From Camphora micrantha (taxonomy: Eukaryota; Streptophyta; Magnoliopsida; Laurales; Lauraceae), in NCBI GenBank assembly GCA_003546025.1, contig QPKB01000001.1:42537238-42601237 (forward strand): a DNA stretch of 64,000 nt, read 5' to 3'. The position numbers and the translations under genes were made by a program. The notes under the pieces were generated by a model. It was not told the origin of the DNA, did no database searches, and worked only from the letters and a program-made list of their open reading frames with translations. Positions 37,702-49,900 of the stretch are shown piece by piece. Numbering within the stretch: the first letter of the stretch is position 1; each line of letters starts with the position of its first letter.

Positions 37702-40700
37702 TAAAAACATATAGAAAATTTCATTCTACTAACTTAGACCCAAATTTGACAATTTTCAAATTGGATCCTGTTGGGAAGCAAACTTGCCAAGGCCCATTTA
37801 CACTCCAGCATATCAATAAGCCAACTCTCAGGGATGCTTTCTTCCAACTAATAGATGGGCCAGACTGTATAATTCCAAGAATAATATATATCCGACATAT
37901 AATCATCTATGCTATTAGTCCTTTTACTATACTCCTTTTTTTTTTATATCATCCTTTTACAATACTTTTTTTTTTATTATATATATCATCCTTTTACAAT
38001 ACTTCAAACATTCACCTTTTGTAGAAAAACCAGGTTGTGTTGATACGGTCCAGTGGTACTTTGGGTCATAATGGTAATTACATTTTGGGATCCAGAGATC
38101 ATCCTTTATGCTTTTAACAATCATTTCACCCATCAGATGAAAAATATAACATAAGGCCACGTTATTGTAAATGGATTGGGTCAAATTTGACTTCATCAAA
38201 GGAAAAATGACATCAAATTTGGAATGAAAATAGGGCCACTGGCCCACTGCATATGCTGGGCAGGGCACATTATTGTAAATGGATTGAATCAAACCCTAAC
38301 ATGGTGATTAACATCATCTTTAATTGAATGATGATAAATGTAAGTGGGCCTCATGTTCTCTTAGCCAAAAAAATAAAATGAAAAAGAAAAAGAAAGTGGA
38401 CCAGACGTTCTGGTACTCATCAGAACTATTGCTTAAAAAGTAAGCATTCAACATCTTTATAAAAAGGTCCTCCCAAAGTCGAAACCCATTTCGCAAAATC
38501 CAAATGAAGGAAATGAAAAGAAACGAAGAAGAAATGGAAAGAGGGAGAGAGATAGGCACACCTGGTTCTATGAGGGCTTTTTCTGCAAAGAAATCCGATG
38601 ATGGCACAGTGACAGTCCTCTGCGACAAAGGAGACGCACCCAAGGCGAGGGAAAAAGCATATAACAGTGAACAATCTCAAGAAATTGAAAGGTAAATAGC
38701 GCAATGGAGGATTTCATGGCTGATATCTGGATATTAGAGCCCAATTTATAGATCGAATGGGAATACTGAAGCTACATGCCATTGAAGAAGATGAAATGAG
38801 ATGTCTGCAGTTATGGCTCTCCCCTGCATGCTAGACGAGACGAGGTATTTCAAATAGTTTCATTTATTTCCCCCAACTTGGATTCGTCCGAATCAAGAGT
38901 TTCGGATATTGTTCGCCCGAAATTAGGGCTTTCGAAACGAAACCCTGTTAGTCGGGCGAATTTAAACGAATTTTGAACCGAACATCTTCAAACGAGATGT
39001 TCGGTTCGTTTTTTGCTATGAAACGAGATAAATCGGACAATTCGTCCAAAACGAACCGAACTTGACAACTATGACTGAAACCCATGAAGCCACAAGGACT
39101 TTTACCTTCTCTTTCAAATGATCAATAGAAGAGTAAGTTTTCAAAGAATCCTGCATTGCGCTCTCTCCAAATAACCCAAATGATAGCTAAGAAAGAGACA
39201 TTCCACATAACTCTGCCCTTTGGCGACCCTACCACCAATTTCCATGACTCAGTGCTGAAGGAGAGATTCTGAGAAAACCCAATAACAACCAAACCATCCA
39301 AGCACTGCAGTCCATAAAGAGTGGGCTGCCTTACAGTTGAAAAGCAAGTGATTGACAGATTCCTCATTGAGGCACAGAGGGCACCCGTTAACAAGAACAA
39401 TCGCATGACGTTTAAGATTGTCCATGGTTAAGAATTTTCCTTGAAGAGCACTCCAAGCAAAAGCCAAGACCCTTTTAGGGGGCCTTAAAACTCCACAAGC
39501 TACACCCAAAGCTAGCCACAAAAGGTCCCTTTACTATACTTGTAAAGAAAGAACAGACAAAGAGAACCATCTGTTGACACTGTCCGCACCCTTCTATCTT
39601 TACCTGAAACTGGAATATACACTTCTTCAAGCTCAGCAAGCATGTAGAACAGTTGAAGTTCCTCTTCTTCTGAAATATTTCTCCTAAATATTGGAGCCCA
39701 AACAACAACAGAATTGCCAACTCTAGAAAAATAATTTCTCATGTTAGCATTTTTGTCTACAGCGCAGGAGAAGAGCCTAGGATACTTGTTTGGAAGAGAC
39801 GAGTTTTCAACCCATAAATCCAACCAAAACTGGATCCTTTGCCCACAACCTACCTGAGATCTGATGTTCGAAAGATAATCAGTTTTAGCTGATAAAATTC
39901 CTTTCCATAAACCAGAACAAGTTTGAATGGTGTTTGGGACATCCCTGATCCCACCCCTTTCTGCCAACACCATATTTGGCTGAGACTACCCTTCCACAAA
40001 CCAGCTTGATTATCCCCTAGCCTCCGGAGCCATTTACCTGGAGGGCAAGGTTCATCTCCTTTATCGGTTTGTTACCCAACCCACCCTCCCTCTTTTTTGG
40101 AGTTACAGACAGTCTTCCATGCCACTAGATGAAATTTGTGCTTCACCTCCCTACCTTGCTAGAGAAAATCACATTGAAGTTTTACGATCCTAGCGGTAAC
40201 TTCAATCGGGCACTTCAATAAAGACAATAAGTAAATGAGCAGATTAGAGAATGCTGACTTGATAAGAGTGACGCATCTGGCTTAGGATATGTGTCTGGAC
40301 TTCCATGAAGACAATTTCCTCGAAATTCTTTCCAATAGAGGGATCCATAGAGCTTTTGTGGCCCTTCCAAGGCAAAGAGGAAGGCCGAGAAAGGTGATCG
40401 GAAGGCGACTAGGTTTGCACCCTAAGATCTTTACTAAATCTTCGAGCTAGCCGGACTCTACATCCACCCCCAATAAGTTCGCTTTTAAAGAAATTAACCT
40501 TGAGCCCGGAAACAGCTTCATAACATAACAAGGTAGCCTTCACATTTTTCATTTGGTCTACATCTGCTTCACAGAAGATAAGGGTATCGTCTGCATATTG
40601 TAAATGGTTGATAAGGGGAAATCCTCTAGCTGGAGTAAAACATGTGATTAAACCCGCCCTTCCTGCCGCTGCAAGCATTTTGCTTAAAGCTTCGCCAACA

Positions 40701-43700
40701 AGAACAAAGAGGAAAGGGGAGAGGGGGTCACCCTAACGCAAACCACTCTTAGCAGGGAAGAAACCTTTTGGGGAACCATTGATGAGAATTGAAAGGTGAG
40801 ACGACGGGAGGCATTCCTTACTCCAACCTCTCCACTTTGCACCAAAATCCATTCTTCTCATCATATACTGAAGTCAGTCCCAGTCAACCCTGTCATAGGC
40901 CTTTTCAAGGTCAAGCTTGCACAATAGACCCAGTCTTTTGCTCTTATGCCTTTAGTGCAGACATTCGTTGGCAATAAGAACACCATCTAAGATTTGACGA
41001 CAATGAATAAAAGCTCCTTGAGCTTCCGAAATAATGTGTGGAAGAACTCTCTGAATCCTAGAAGCAAGCACCTTTGCTAAGATTTTATATATACTTCCAA
41101 TGAGGCTCATAGGGTGAATGTCTCTTATGCTCTCTTCTCCTGATTTTCTAGAGATGAGCACTATGAAGGAAGCCCTAATGTGTTTAGATAATCTCCCTCT
41201 ATAGTGAAACGAAGACATAAATGCCATCATCTCCTCCTTAATATCTTCCCAAAACCGTTCAAAGAAAGCAATCTGGAATCTATTAAGGCCTGGAGCCTTG
41301 TCTCCTGCAAAGTCAAAAATGGCATCCTTAACCTCACCTTCTTCGAACTCTCTTTCAGGCCAATGGGCTTTGTGCACCCCTATGCTATCAACCTCTAAGT
41401 TGTCCAAAGAGGATCTGGGTCTGAACCAATCTTCTTTTGAGTAAAGATTTTCATAGAACTACAATATATGTTGAATAGTAGAGTCCCGATCTTCGAATTT
41501 GATGTCTCCATCTTAAATGGCTACGATTCAGTTGGTGCGATTTCTGGCTGAAGCCAAACCATGGAAGAACTTTCTATTTTTGTCACCTTCCTCCAACCAA
41601 TCACAACGTGATCTTTGCTTCCATTTGATTTCCTCTTCGTTGGTTTTTCTTTGAAAAGCTTCTTTTAACTCACATCTTCTTTGTAAATCTTCAGCTGAAA
41701 GCTTGCCCAATTCCTCCTTAGAATCTAAACTATGAATTTCTTGGAGTAGACCCTCTTTAGCCATTTCAATGTTTCCAAATTCTGCCCTAGCCCATTCTTT
41801 GATTTTCAATTTCATTTGCTTCAATTTTCCAGCCAACCTAAAACCAGCACAACCCTCAACTTGTGGATTTCCACCAATCACGAATCAGGCCCAGGAACTT
41901 GCTTTCTTCCAACCACATTAATTCAAACCGAAATGGGGCGGGAACCCACCTCTCCATGTTTGAATCAAGAATAATTGGGTAGTGATCAGAAATCGGTTTT
42001 GGCAGAACCGACTGGCAGGCATGATGGAACATGTTCAACCAATCGACGGAGGTGAGGAATCTATCGAGTCTCGACATTGATGGGTTGGATTGGTGGTTAC
42101 ACCAAGTGAAGGAGGCTCCGATCAGTTGCAAATCCACTAAGGCATGGGAATTAATCCAATCTGAAAATGCCCTCACATCAGCTTTAAAAGTACAACCCCA
42201 CAATTTTTCCCCTGGGAATCTAATAATATTCCAGTCCCCTCCAATGCACAAAGCACCAGCCCATCTTGCTTTGATGGAGTCTAAATCATTCCAAAAGTCT
42301 CCATGACGACGGTTGTCGGTTGGCCCATAGACAGAAGAGATAACCCACTCCTTGTTAGACTATAAAGATTTCAGAACTACTGAAACAGAGAAAGCACCAA
42401 TCCAGAAGTCTTTGAGGAAGCGGTGTCTATAGTCCCAGATTAAGATAATACCCCCTGAAGCACCCTTTGCATCCAGGTAAATCCATTTGCAAAACTTGCC
42501 CCTCCCCCACACCTCTCTGACAAAACTGTCATGTATTGATTTGCTTTTATTCTCCTGAATCATAACAATGTCCTCACTCCTGTGAATCATCTCCTTCACC
42601 ACTGCTATCTTCACTCGGCTTCCTAAGCCTAACATTCCAAGAAAATAACTTCATTTGCAATGATGGTGAACCCCCTTAGAGGTCTTGGCTCCTGTACTCA
42701 AGGATGTTTGTGACGGCCGATATATCGGCCGTAGCGGTGAACACCACCACGCTACAGCCAATATATATGCCATCCCAACAGTGGCGGCCCGTAGAGGCCG
42801 ATACATATCGGGGGGAAGGGGGGTGGGGTGGGGTGGGGTGTGTTTATAAAGCCCCCCTTTTGACGACTTTTAGGGTTTTTTACCCTCTCTTCCACTCTCT
42901 TTCTCCACTTTGACCGCTGCTACTTCCTCCTTGTGGTCCCAAGTGACTCCCAACTCCATTTCTTCAAGATTTATTGCCACCAAATCAAAACACTCAACTA
43001 TTCTAAGGAATCTAAAGATTCTAAACAAGATTCTTCATCTAGGTATGCATTTCTTTGTATTTTTTTCAACTTTTAAGATTATCTCTCTAACTACTATGAA
43101 TCACAACATAATGGCATCATTGTCTTGTTTTATTGTAGATCCATGCTTCCTTTTGATCTTGCATTCATATCTTTTTTCTATATATATATTGTTATTTTTA
43201 TTTTCGGATTTATGTCATTTATTAAAAAAAAAAACATTATCACGTATGGAAAACTCATGAAACAACTTGAAAATAATTTCATATTGTTAGATCTATGTTT
43301 CCCATAGATCATTCCAACATATATTGCTTGTTTTTCAATTTTTTTCCTTTTTATTTTCGGATTTTTTTATTTTTGTAAAAATATATATATATTTTAGTAA
43401 TTGAATACCAATCAAATGTCTTGAAAAGGGCTCCTAGATTTTAGATCTATGTTTCCCATAGATCATTCCAACATATATTGATTTTTTTTTACTTTTATTT
43501 ATTTTTTATTTTCGGATTTTTGTTATGTTATGGAAAAAAAATATTTTTAATAATGGAATGCAAATCAAATTTATTGAAAAATGCTCCTAAATGTTTTGAA
43601 TATGTTTGGCATAGATCAATCCAACATTTCTTTGTCTTCCCCTTTTTTTTTTTCTTTTTTTTTTCGGATTTATTTATTTTTTGAAGGAAAAAATGCCTTA

Positions 43701-43917
43701 ACTAATTCATTACCCATTATATTGTTTTGAATAAGGCCCCTAAATGTTATATCTATGTTTGGCATAGATCAATCCAACATATACTTGTCTTTTCCTAATT
43801 TTATTTTATTTTCGGATTTTTCAAATTTTTGAAAAAAATTGTACTTTAAGTAATGAAATACCAATTAAATGTCAAGAGAATGATTCCTAAGCGTTAGATA
43901 TATGTTTCCTCTGACAT

Positions 43918-43959
<42 letters not shown>

Positions 43960-46900
43960 ACTACTTGTTCATATTTATAGGTATTCAGTCTTCTATAGTG
44001 TATTTGTGTTTGCCAATTGATAACTTAAAATGCCTTGTGATATTGATACCACATGGAGCTTTGGTGAGGCAGTTGAAAATAACATGTTGAAAATAAAATG
44101 CAAGATTTTGTGGGAAAGTGACCAATTAGGGCATTACAAGATTCAAGCACCACTTAGGCCACATTTCTAGCAATGTTGTTGGCTGTATCGAAGTACCAAG
44201 GGAGGTCAAGGAACAAATGAAAGCTTTGGTTGGCCAAAACAAAGCTAGAAAAGTAGAGATAAAAGGAAAGAGACAGCAAGATGTTGATGTATTTGGGGAT
44301 GAAGGTTTTGATGATGAAAATACACAGATGGAGGCTGCACACCGAGAGTCCATCATGAGTCATCAAGAAGAACATGAACGTCGTGCATTTGCTGGAAGCA
44401 AATATTATAATGTAGGAGGCTCATCTGCTATGCCAAGCAAGGGCATTACAAGGGCCATGCATAGGGCATTTAGCACCTGGGAACGAGATGCTGATGTAGA
44501 AGTTATTTCCTACAAGAAGAGCAGTTCCTCCCCCTGTTGATCCTCTAGCACATAGAAAAGAGGGGGCTAAACAACCAAATATATCAAAGTGTTATAAAAA
44601 GGGTGACAAAGGGTGCAAGAGATAGGTTAGCCAAAGCTACAGCAAAATGGCTAATTCATAAGAACATACCACCTACAGCAATAGATTCCCCTATTTCCAA
44701 ACAATTCCTGATGTTGCCGCCGAAGCGAGGCAGGGAATACAATTGCCCTCTATTTATGATGTGGGCACTAAATATCTCGAAGAAGAATATAAAGAAATAA
44801 AGGCCTAGGTGGAGACCTTTAGGCCCATGTGGCAACAGAATGGAGTCACCATTATGTGTGATGGGTGGACCAGCGGCACACAAACACAATTAATAAACTT
44901 TTTGGTAAAATCAGTCGCTAGGTGTGTCTTTGTGAAGTCCGTGGATGCATCTGAGCATAGACAAACAGCTAAATATATATACTCTTATGGATAAGGTTGT
45001 AGAGCGTGTGGGAGAGGAGCATATTATACAGACTATTATAGATAATGGCGCTAATTTCAAGGCAACCGGTAAGAAGTAGGAGGAGAAAAGGCCTCATCTG
45101 TTTTGGACTCCATGTGCAGCATACTGTATAGATCTCATTATGGAAAAGATTGGAAAGAAGAAGAAAATTGATGAAGTTATCAAGGCATGTAGAGGCATTA
45201 CTAGATTTATTTATGATCATTCATGGCTTTTGAGCTTGATGAAAAGATTCACAAATAACCATGCCTTGATACGTCCGGGATCAACTAGGTTTGATACCCA
45301 TTTCATTGCGATAGAAAGCCTTGTAAGGTTTAAAACAGAGCTGATTTAGATGTTTGCATCAAAAGAATGGCTTCGTTCAAAATGGGGCAATGCAACAAGT
45401 GGTCTGGAATTTGAGATCCCTAACTTGATGAGGGACAATAAATTTTGGAAGAAAGTGTCTAATTTATTAAAGGTTTATGAGCCTTTAGTTAAAGTGTTGT
45501 GGCTTGTAGATGGTGATAACAAGCCAACAATGGGATATATATATATGTGAAGCAATGGATCGGGCTAAGCAAGCTATCATAGAAAATGTTAGATATCATG
45601 AAGAATATATAAAGATTATTGATGCCCGGTGGAACGACCAGCTGCACCATCCATTGCATGTTGCAGGTACTCAATAATAATATCACTATTTGATGCTTTT
45701 AAAGCAAGCTCTCTCTCTCTCTTTTATTGATGTTTAATCATTTTGCATTTCAACTTGTTTTCAATGTAGGTTATTTCCTTAATCCCGAATTCTACTACCC
45801 CAATGCCCAACAAAACAACAATGCAATAGAAACGGAGTTGAGGGTAGGATTAAGGCAAGTGTTGAAGAAATTGTTGGGAGATGATGATCAAATCAAAGTC
45901 ATCCAAGAGGTGAGTTAGTGATTGAGATTTGAGATGACATGTATATGTTTGAGATAGGTGCGTTAAACATGTATGGTTTATTGAATTATTCCTAATTTTC
46001 ACATTGTAAATATCTACATACACACAAAAGAGAGGAGGCTTTGCTGACCCTCTTGTAATAAGGGCGATTGGAAAGATGCCACCTAGTATGAACAAAAAAC
46101 CCAATCACCCAACCTAATAGGCCTTTATTATTTATCTCTCAATTGATTGGAAGGACTTAAGGAATATCTAATTTTATTTATTTATTTTAAATTTCAGCTG
46201 ATTAGTGAATGAATTTTGGAGAGGATACTCCAAATCTAAGGAGAGCGGTTGTTCGCATCCTTAGTCAAGTTACAACTTCATCAAACTGTGAAAGGAATTG
46301 GAGCACTTTCTCCTTGATCCACACAAAATCCAGGAATCGGCTTACCATGCAAAAACTCTACAAGCTTGTGTATTACCATTATAATTTGAAGTTGAGAAAC
46401 AAAACAAGAGAAAGGAAGGCAAGGGATGATAGCTATTGTCCTATGAGTTTGGATCACATATTCAGAGAGGACGATCCCTTGCTCCCATCGATAGCCGAGA
46501 TAGAGGATCCATTGCTTGATTCAGATCCGGGCTTTCAGGATGAGGTTAGAGATTTGCTAGATGAAGAAATGGTGAGGCAAAGGGTGCCCCACTTGGAGGA
46601 GAAGGCTCAAGTGCACAGAAGCACCCACAATCTAAAGGGAAAGAACCTGCTCATGTTGTGTCATCTTCTGAGAGGACGAGTACCACCGTCTCTTCGAGTA
46701 GCCATGGTGGAGGAGATGGGGGAGATGAAGCAGGAGACACTAGATGGACAGGTGCTACTAGTGAATACTACCAACATGATCAAGAAGATGCCAATCTTGT
46801 AGAAGAGGTACAGGACTTTCTAGAAAGAATGGAAAGAAACCGTGGTTTTCAACGGCGTCGAAGAGTCTCACAACCTGCTCCACCTACTCCTGGAGGTAGT

Positions 46901-49900
46901 AATAAACAAGGAAATATGGGTGGAGATGTTGGAGGACAACAAGCGGCATCATGGGCTGATTCGTGGAACCCTAGTTACAGTGGACAAGGACCCTCACAGT
47001 ATTTTCCATATGGTCAAATGCAACAAGGAGAAGAATAGTCTTCTGTTTCAGGGTCCTACTCATATGGTGACTATGGTGAAACGCAATATAATAGATATCC
47101 ACCACCACCACCTCCAAGTTAATATGATGCGGCTGCCTTCTTTGGATTTGTGGATCCCAATGCTCATCAATATCAAATGCAATATGGTGTCAATAGAAAT
47201 GATAACATTAATGGGGATGATGAGGATAACCATGCCTTGAATCTTGGTAAACATTCCTTTTGGTGGTGACCAAGGTATTCCTATTTCCTTCACCAACTCT
47301 CTACTATTTGTCATTTCTAAATTGGTGTTGAACTGTTGAGTGTTGATCACTTCATTCACTTGATTGAATTTGAAGTTTGAACCTTGAACCTTGAACCTTG
47401 AGGCTTGACGTATTGATTGTTCAATATTCACTAATGACATAACTCCTAAGTCTTATGCCTTTATTTCATGTTCTAGTTTTTTTTATGAGCTTTTCACTAC
47501 TTTCTAAGTTAGCATGACTAAGAAACATGAATACAGGTAAAAAAACTAATCATTACTATTATTTTCTATTTATACAGCGATACAGGACCTCATATATTAA
47601 GGGTACCACTACACCCCCTTTTCTTACTTACGTTTGCAAAAGAACCACATTTTCTTTCATTTTACAATTTTCTGGATTTTCAGGAATTTTTTCAGATTTT
47701 TTTTACAAGTATTTCAAATCACACCACTACGCCGCCACGTAGCGCCCGCTTCGTAGCGGTTTGGCGGCGGGCGTAAATTTTCATCCTTGCCTGTACTTGA
47801 TCTAATCTCCCTTGGCTGACATTCTTTCTTCTTCTCGCAAGTAATAGAGCATACTAGAGTTCGTAATTCTCAGGAACCCTTTTTTCTTAACAACTCTGCA
47901 GCAAGCGATTGCGATTTTGTTTGTCTCTGGTAAATGCAAAATCTATGAGATCTTTCCAACCTTCCCTACCATGGATCAAAATAGCAGCCGCTATGCTATA
48001 TAACCGCTACACTAAATGGAATTTAGCACCATTCACATGCCGCTATGGAGTGTGAAAATTTCCTACTTTTCAAAAAATTTCAAAATGTATAATAATGCTT
48101 ATTTCTTTTCTTTTTCTATCCAAATAACATTTTTACGCAACTCTTCTACCCTTTCATGTTTAAAAGAACACCAAAAAGCACATGACCTCGCCGAATTACA
48201 GTGGATATGGAGAGTTCTTCTCAAGGTTTCTTCTCTAAGTATATCCTATTAGACACTCCCTTTAATAGGGGTATTCTTTTCTCTAGTTACTGTTAAGTCT
48301 TAAGTCTTGACTTCATTATAGGTTTTTTTTTTTATTTTTTTTATTTTATTTTTATTTTTTATGAGCCTTTATTTAGTTTCTAAGTTAGCATAACTAAGCA
48401 ATATAAATACATGTGAAAAAAATGATCATTACTATTATTTTCTATTTATACAGCAATACAGGACCTTATACAATGAGGGAACCGCTACGCCCCATTACCT
48501 TAGTTACTTTTGCAAAAAAATAAAATAAAAAAAAATAGCACATTTTCTACAATTTTTTTCAAATTTTTTTGACGATTTTTTCAAATTGCACCACTACGTA
48601 GCGTATTGGCGGAGGGCCATTATGCCCACCGCTACCACTAGTTTCATCCTTGTTCCCTACCATTTGGTACTGAAATGCCTTTAGCCTCCCCATAAATATG
48701 CATTTTTTGGGACGGCCATTCATTGCACCGATCTTCATTTTCCTTTAAAGATTAAAAGAACTGTTTTCTTTCTCCTTTGGGTCCGACTCGACTATTTGTG
48801 TCACAATGACCTTTGCTAATGTAGTTAAATTGTTCTGGAGTAGGCAAGGACAATCTTCCCCCCTGCAGAAGTGTTGGTAGTGGGAGTTGACGTTATCTGC
48901 TTGCATATGGGATTACTCTTCTGCATCTCCTTGCCTTTGAAATTTCTGCTGATTAATGAAGAAGGGGAATAACCCACATGCTAAGGCTGAAAGACTTGAA
49001 CACTGCCATTCCAGGTTCTGCATCTCAAGTTACGCCTGGTGCTACTTCCTGGCGAGCACCTTGAAGGACGTAATGGGTCGCTACAGAGGGATGGACTGTT
49101 AAAGTAGCTTCATTTGGACCATGGTTTAAAATCTCGGTTTCGGTCGCGGTATCGGCCAGGCCGAAAAACCGATATGATATCAGTATCGATCGCGGATATC
49201 GGTCCGTCGCGGTGCGAATTTTTTTTTAATCCGAAAAAATTCGCAAAAATATTCAAAAAAATCCAGAATATTAGAAAATGTTGGAAAACAATAATTTTTT
49301 TTCCATTAGTAACAACAATAAATCAAAATCTCGGTCACCTTAAGTTATGAGTCCTGTCTGGGTCGCAGTTCGTTATCTTTTTCAGTATTTCATATAATGC
49401 AACCATTATTAATGCTCATGATCAATTTATTAGTGTCAAATATAAGAAAATAAATATAACATATCAATTATCATTTAATACTAACTCAATCATCAAATAA
49501 GTTGTGAAATTCAAGACCCTGAAGATGACATTAAAATCAGAAACATGATATGATAGTGAGATCGATAAATCATAAAGCACTTGGGCATCAAAAGGTTCAT
49601 GGTTTACTTGAAATAAGAGGGGACTAGTAGAGTGTAGAGACTAGAGAGAGATTGGTGAGTATGAGTGTATTACACACTATTAATAATCCTTTAGTATCAC
49701 AAATATTCTAACAAGTAACAATAATTTTTTTTAGAAAAAATAAAGATTTAAAAAAATCATTTTGAAAACTCTAAATATATAGATCTAGCATAAAAGTATG
49801 TAGATCAATCATTTACACACTATACAATGATCATGAATCATTAAAAGAACATATTTATGATGAAATCCCCAAAAAATGATATATTATAATTGAGATATAA

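Larger units (their letters stand above)
42699..47789 (+). mobile_element. hAT-1 DNA transposon, 8-bp target duplication
   Basis: CCTGTACT flanks both sides (42691-42698, 47790-47797). The ends are CAAGGATG on the left and, in reverse, CAAGGATGAAAATT on the right. A 20-bp perfect palindrome ACGGCCGATATATCGGCCGT lies at 42713-42732. It carries a broken hAT transposase (plus strand). Its last 350 bp are shared with the hAT MITEs at 47970 and 57721, so all three are one family. It interrupts LINE-2. Confidence 0.92.

Noticed and set aside
38504..38695. Small charged frame starting MKEMKRNEEEM
   Set aside because: A/G-rich sequence can give this by chance; no homologue recognised and no splice signals that fit.
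38820..39075. Complete hAT MITE
   Set aside because: Only one end (CATAGTTGTCAAG in reverse) is convincing; the other end and the 8-bp duplication were not found.
43478..43684. Membrane-like Phe/Leu-rich frames before the hAT transposase
   Set aside because: They come from T-runs in a degenerate 150-bp tandem repeat.
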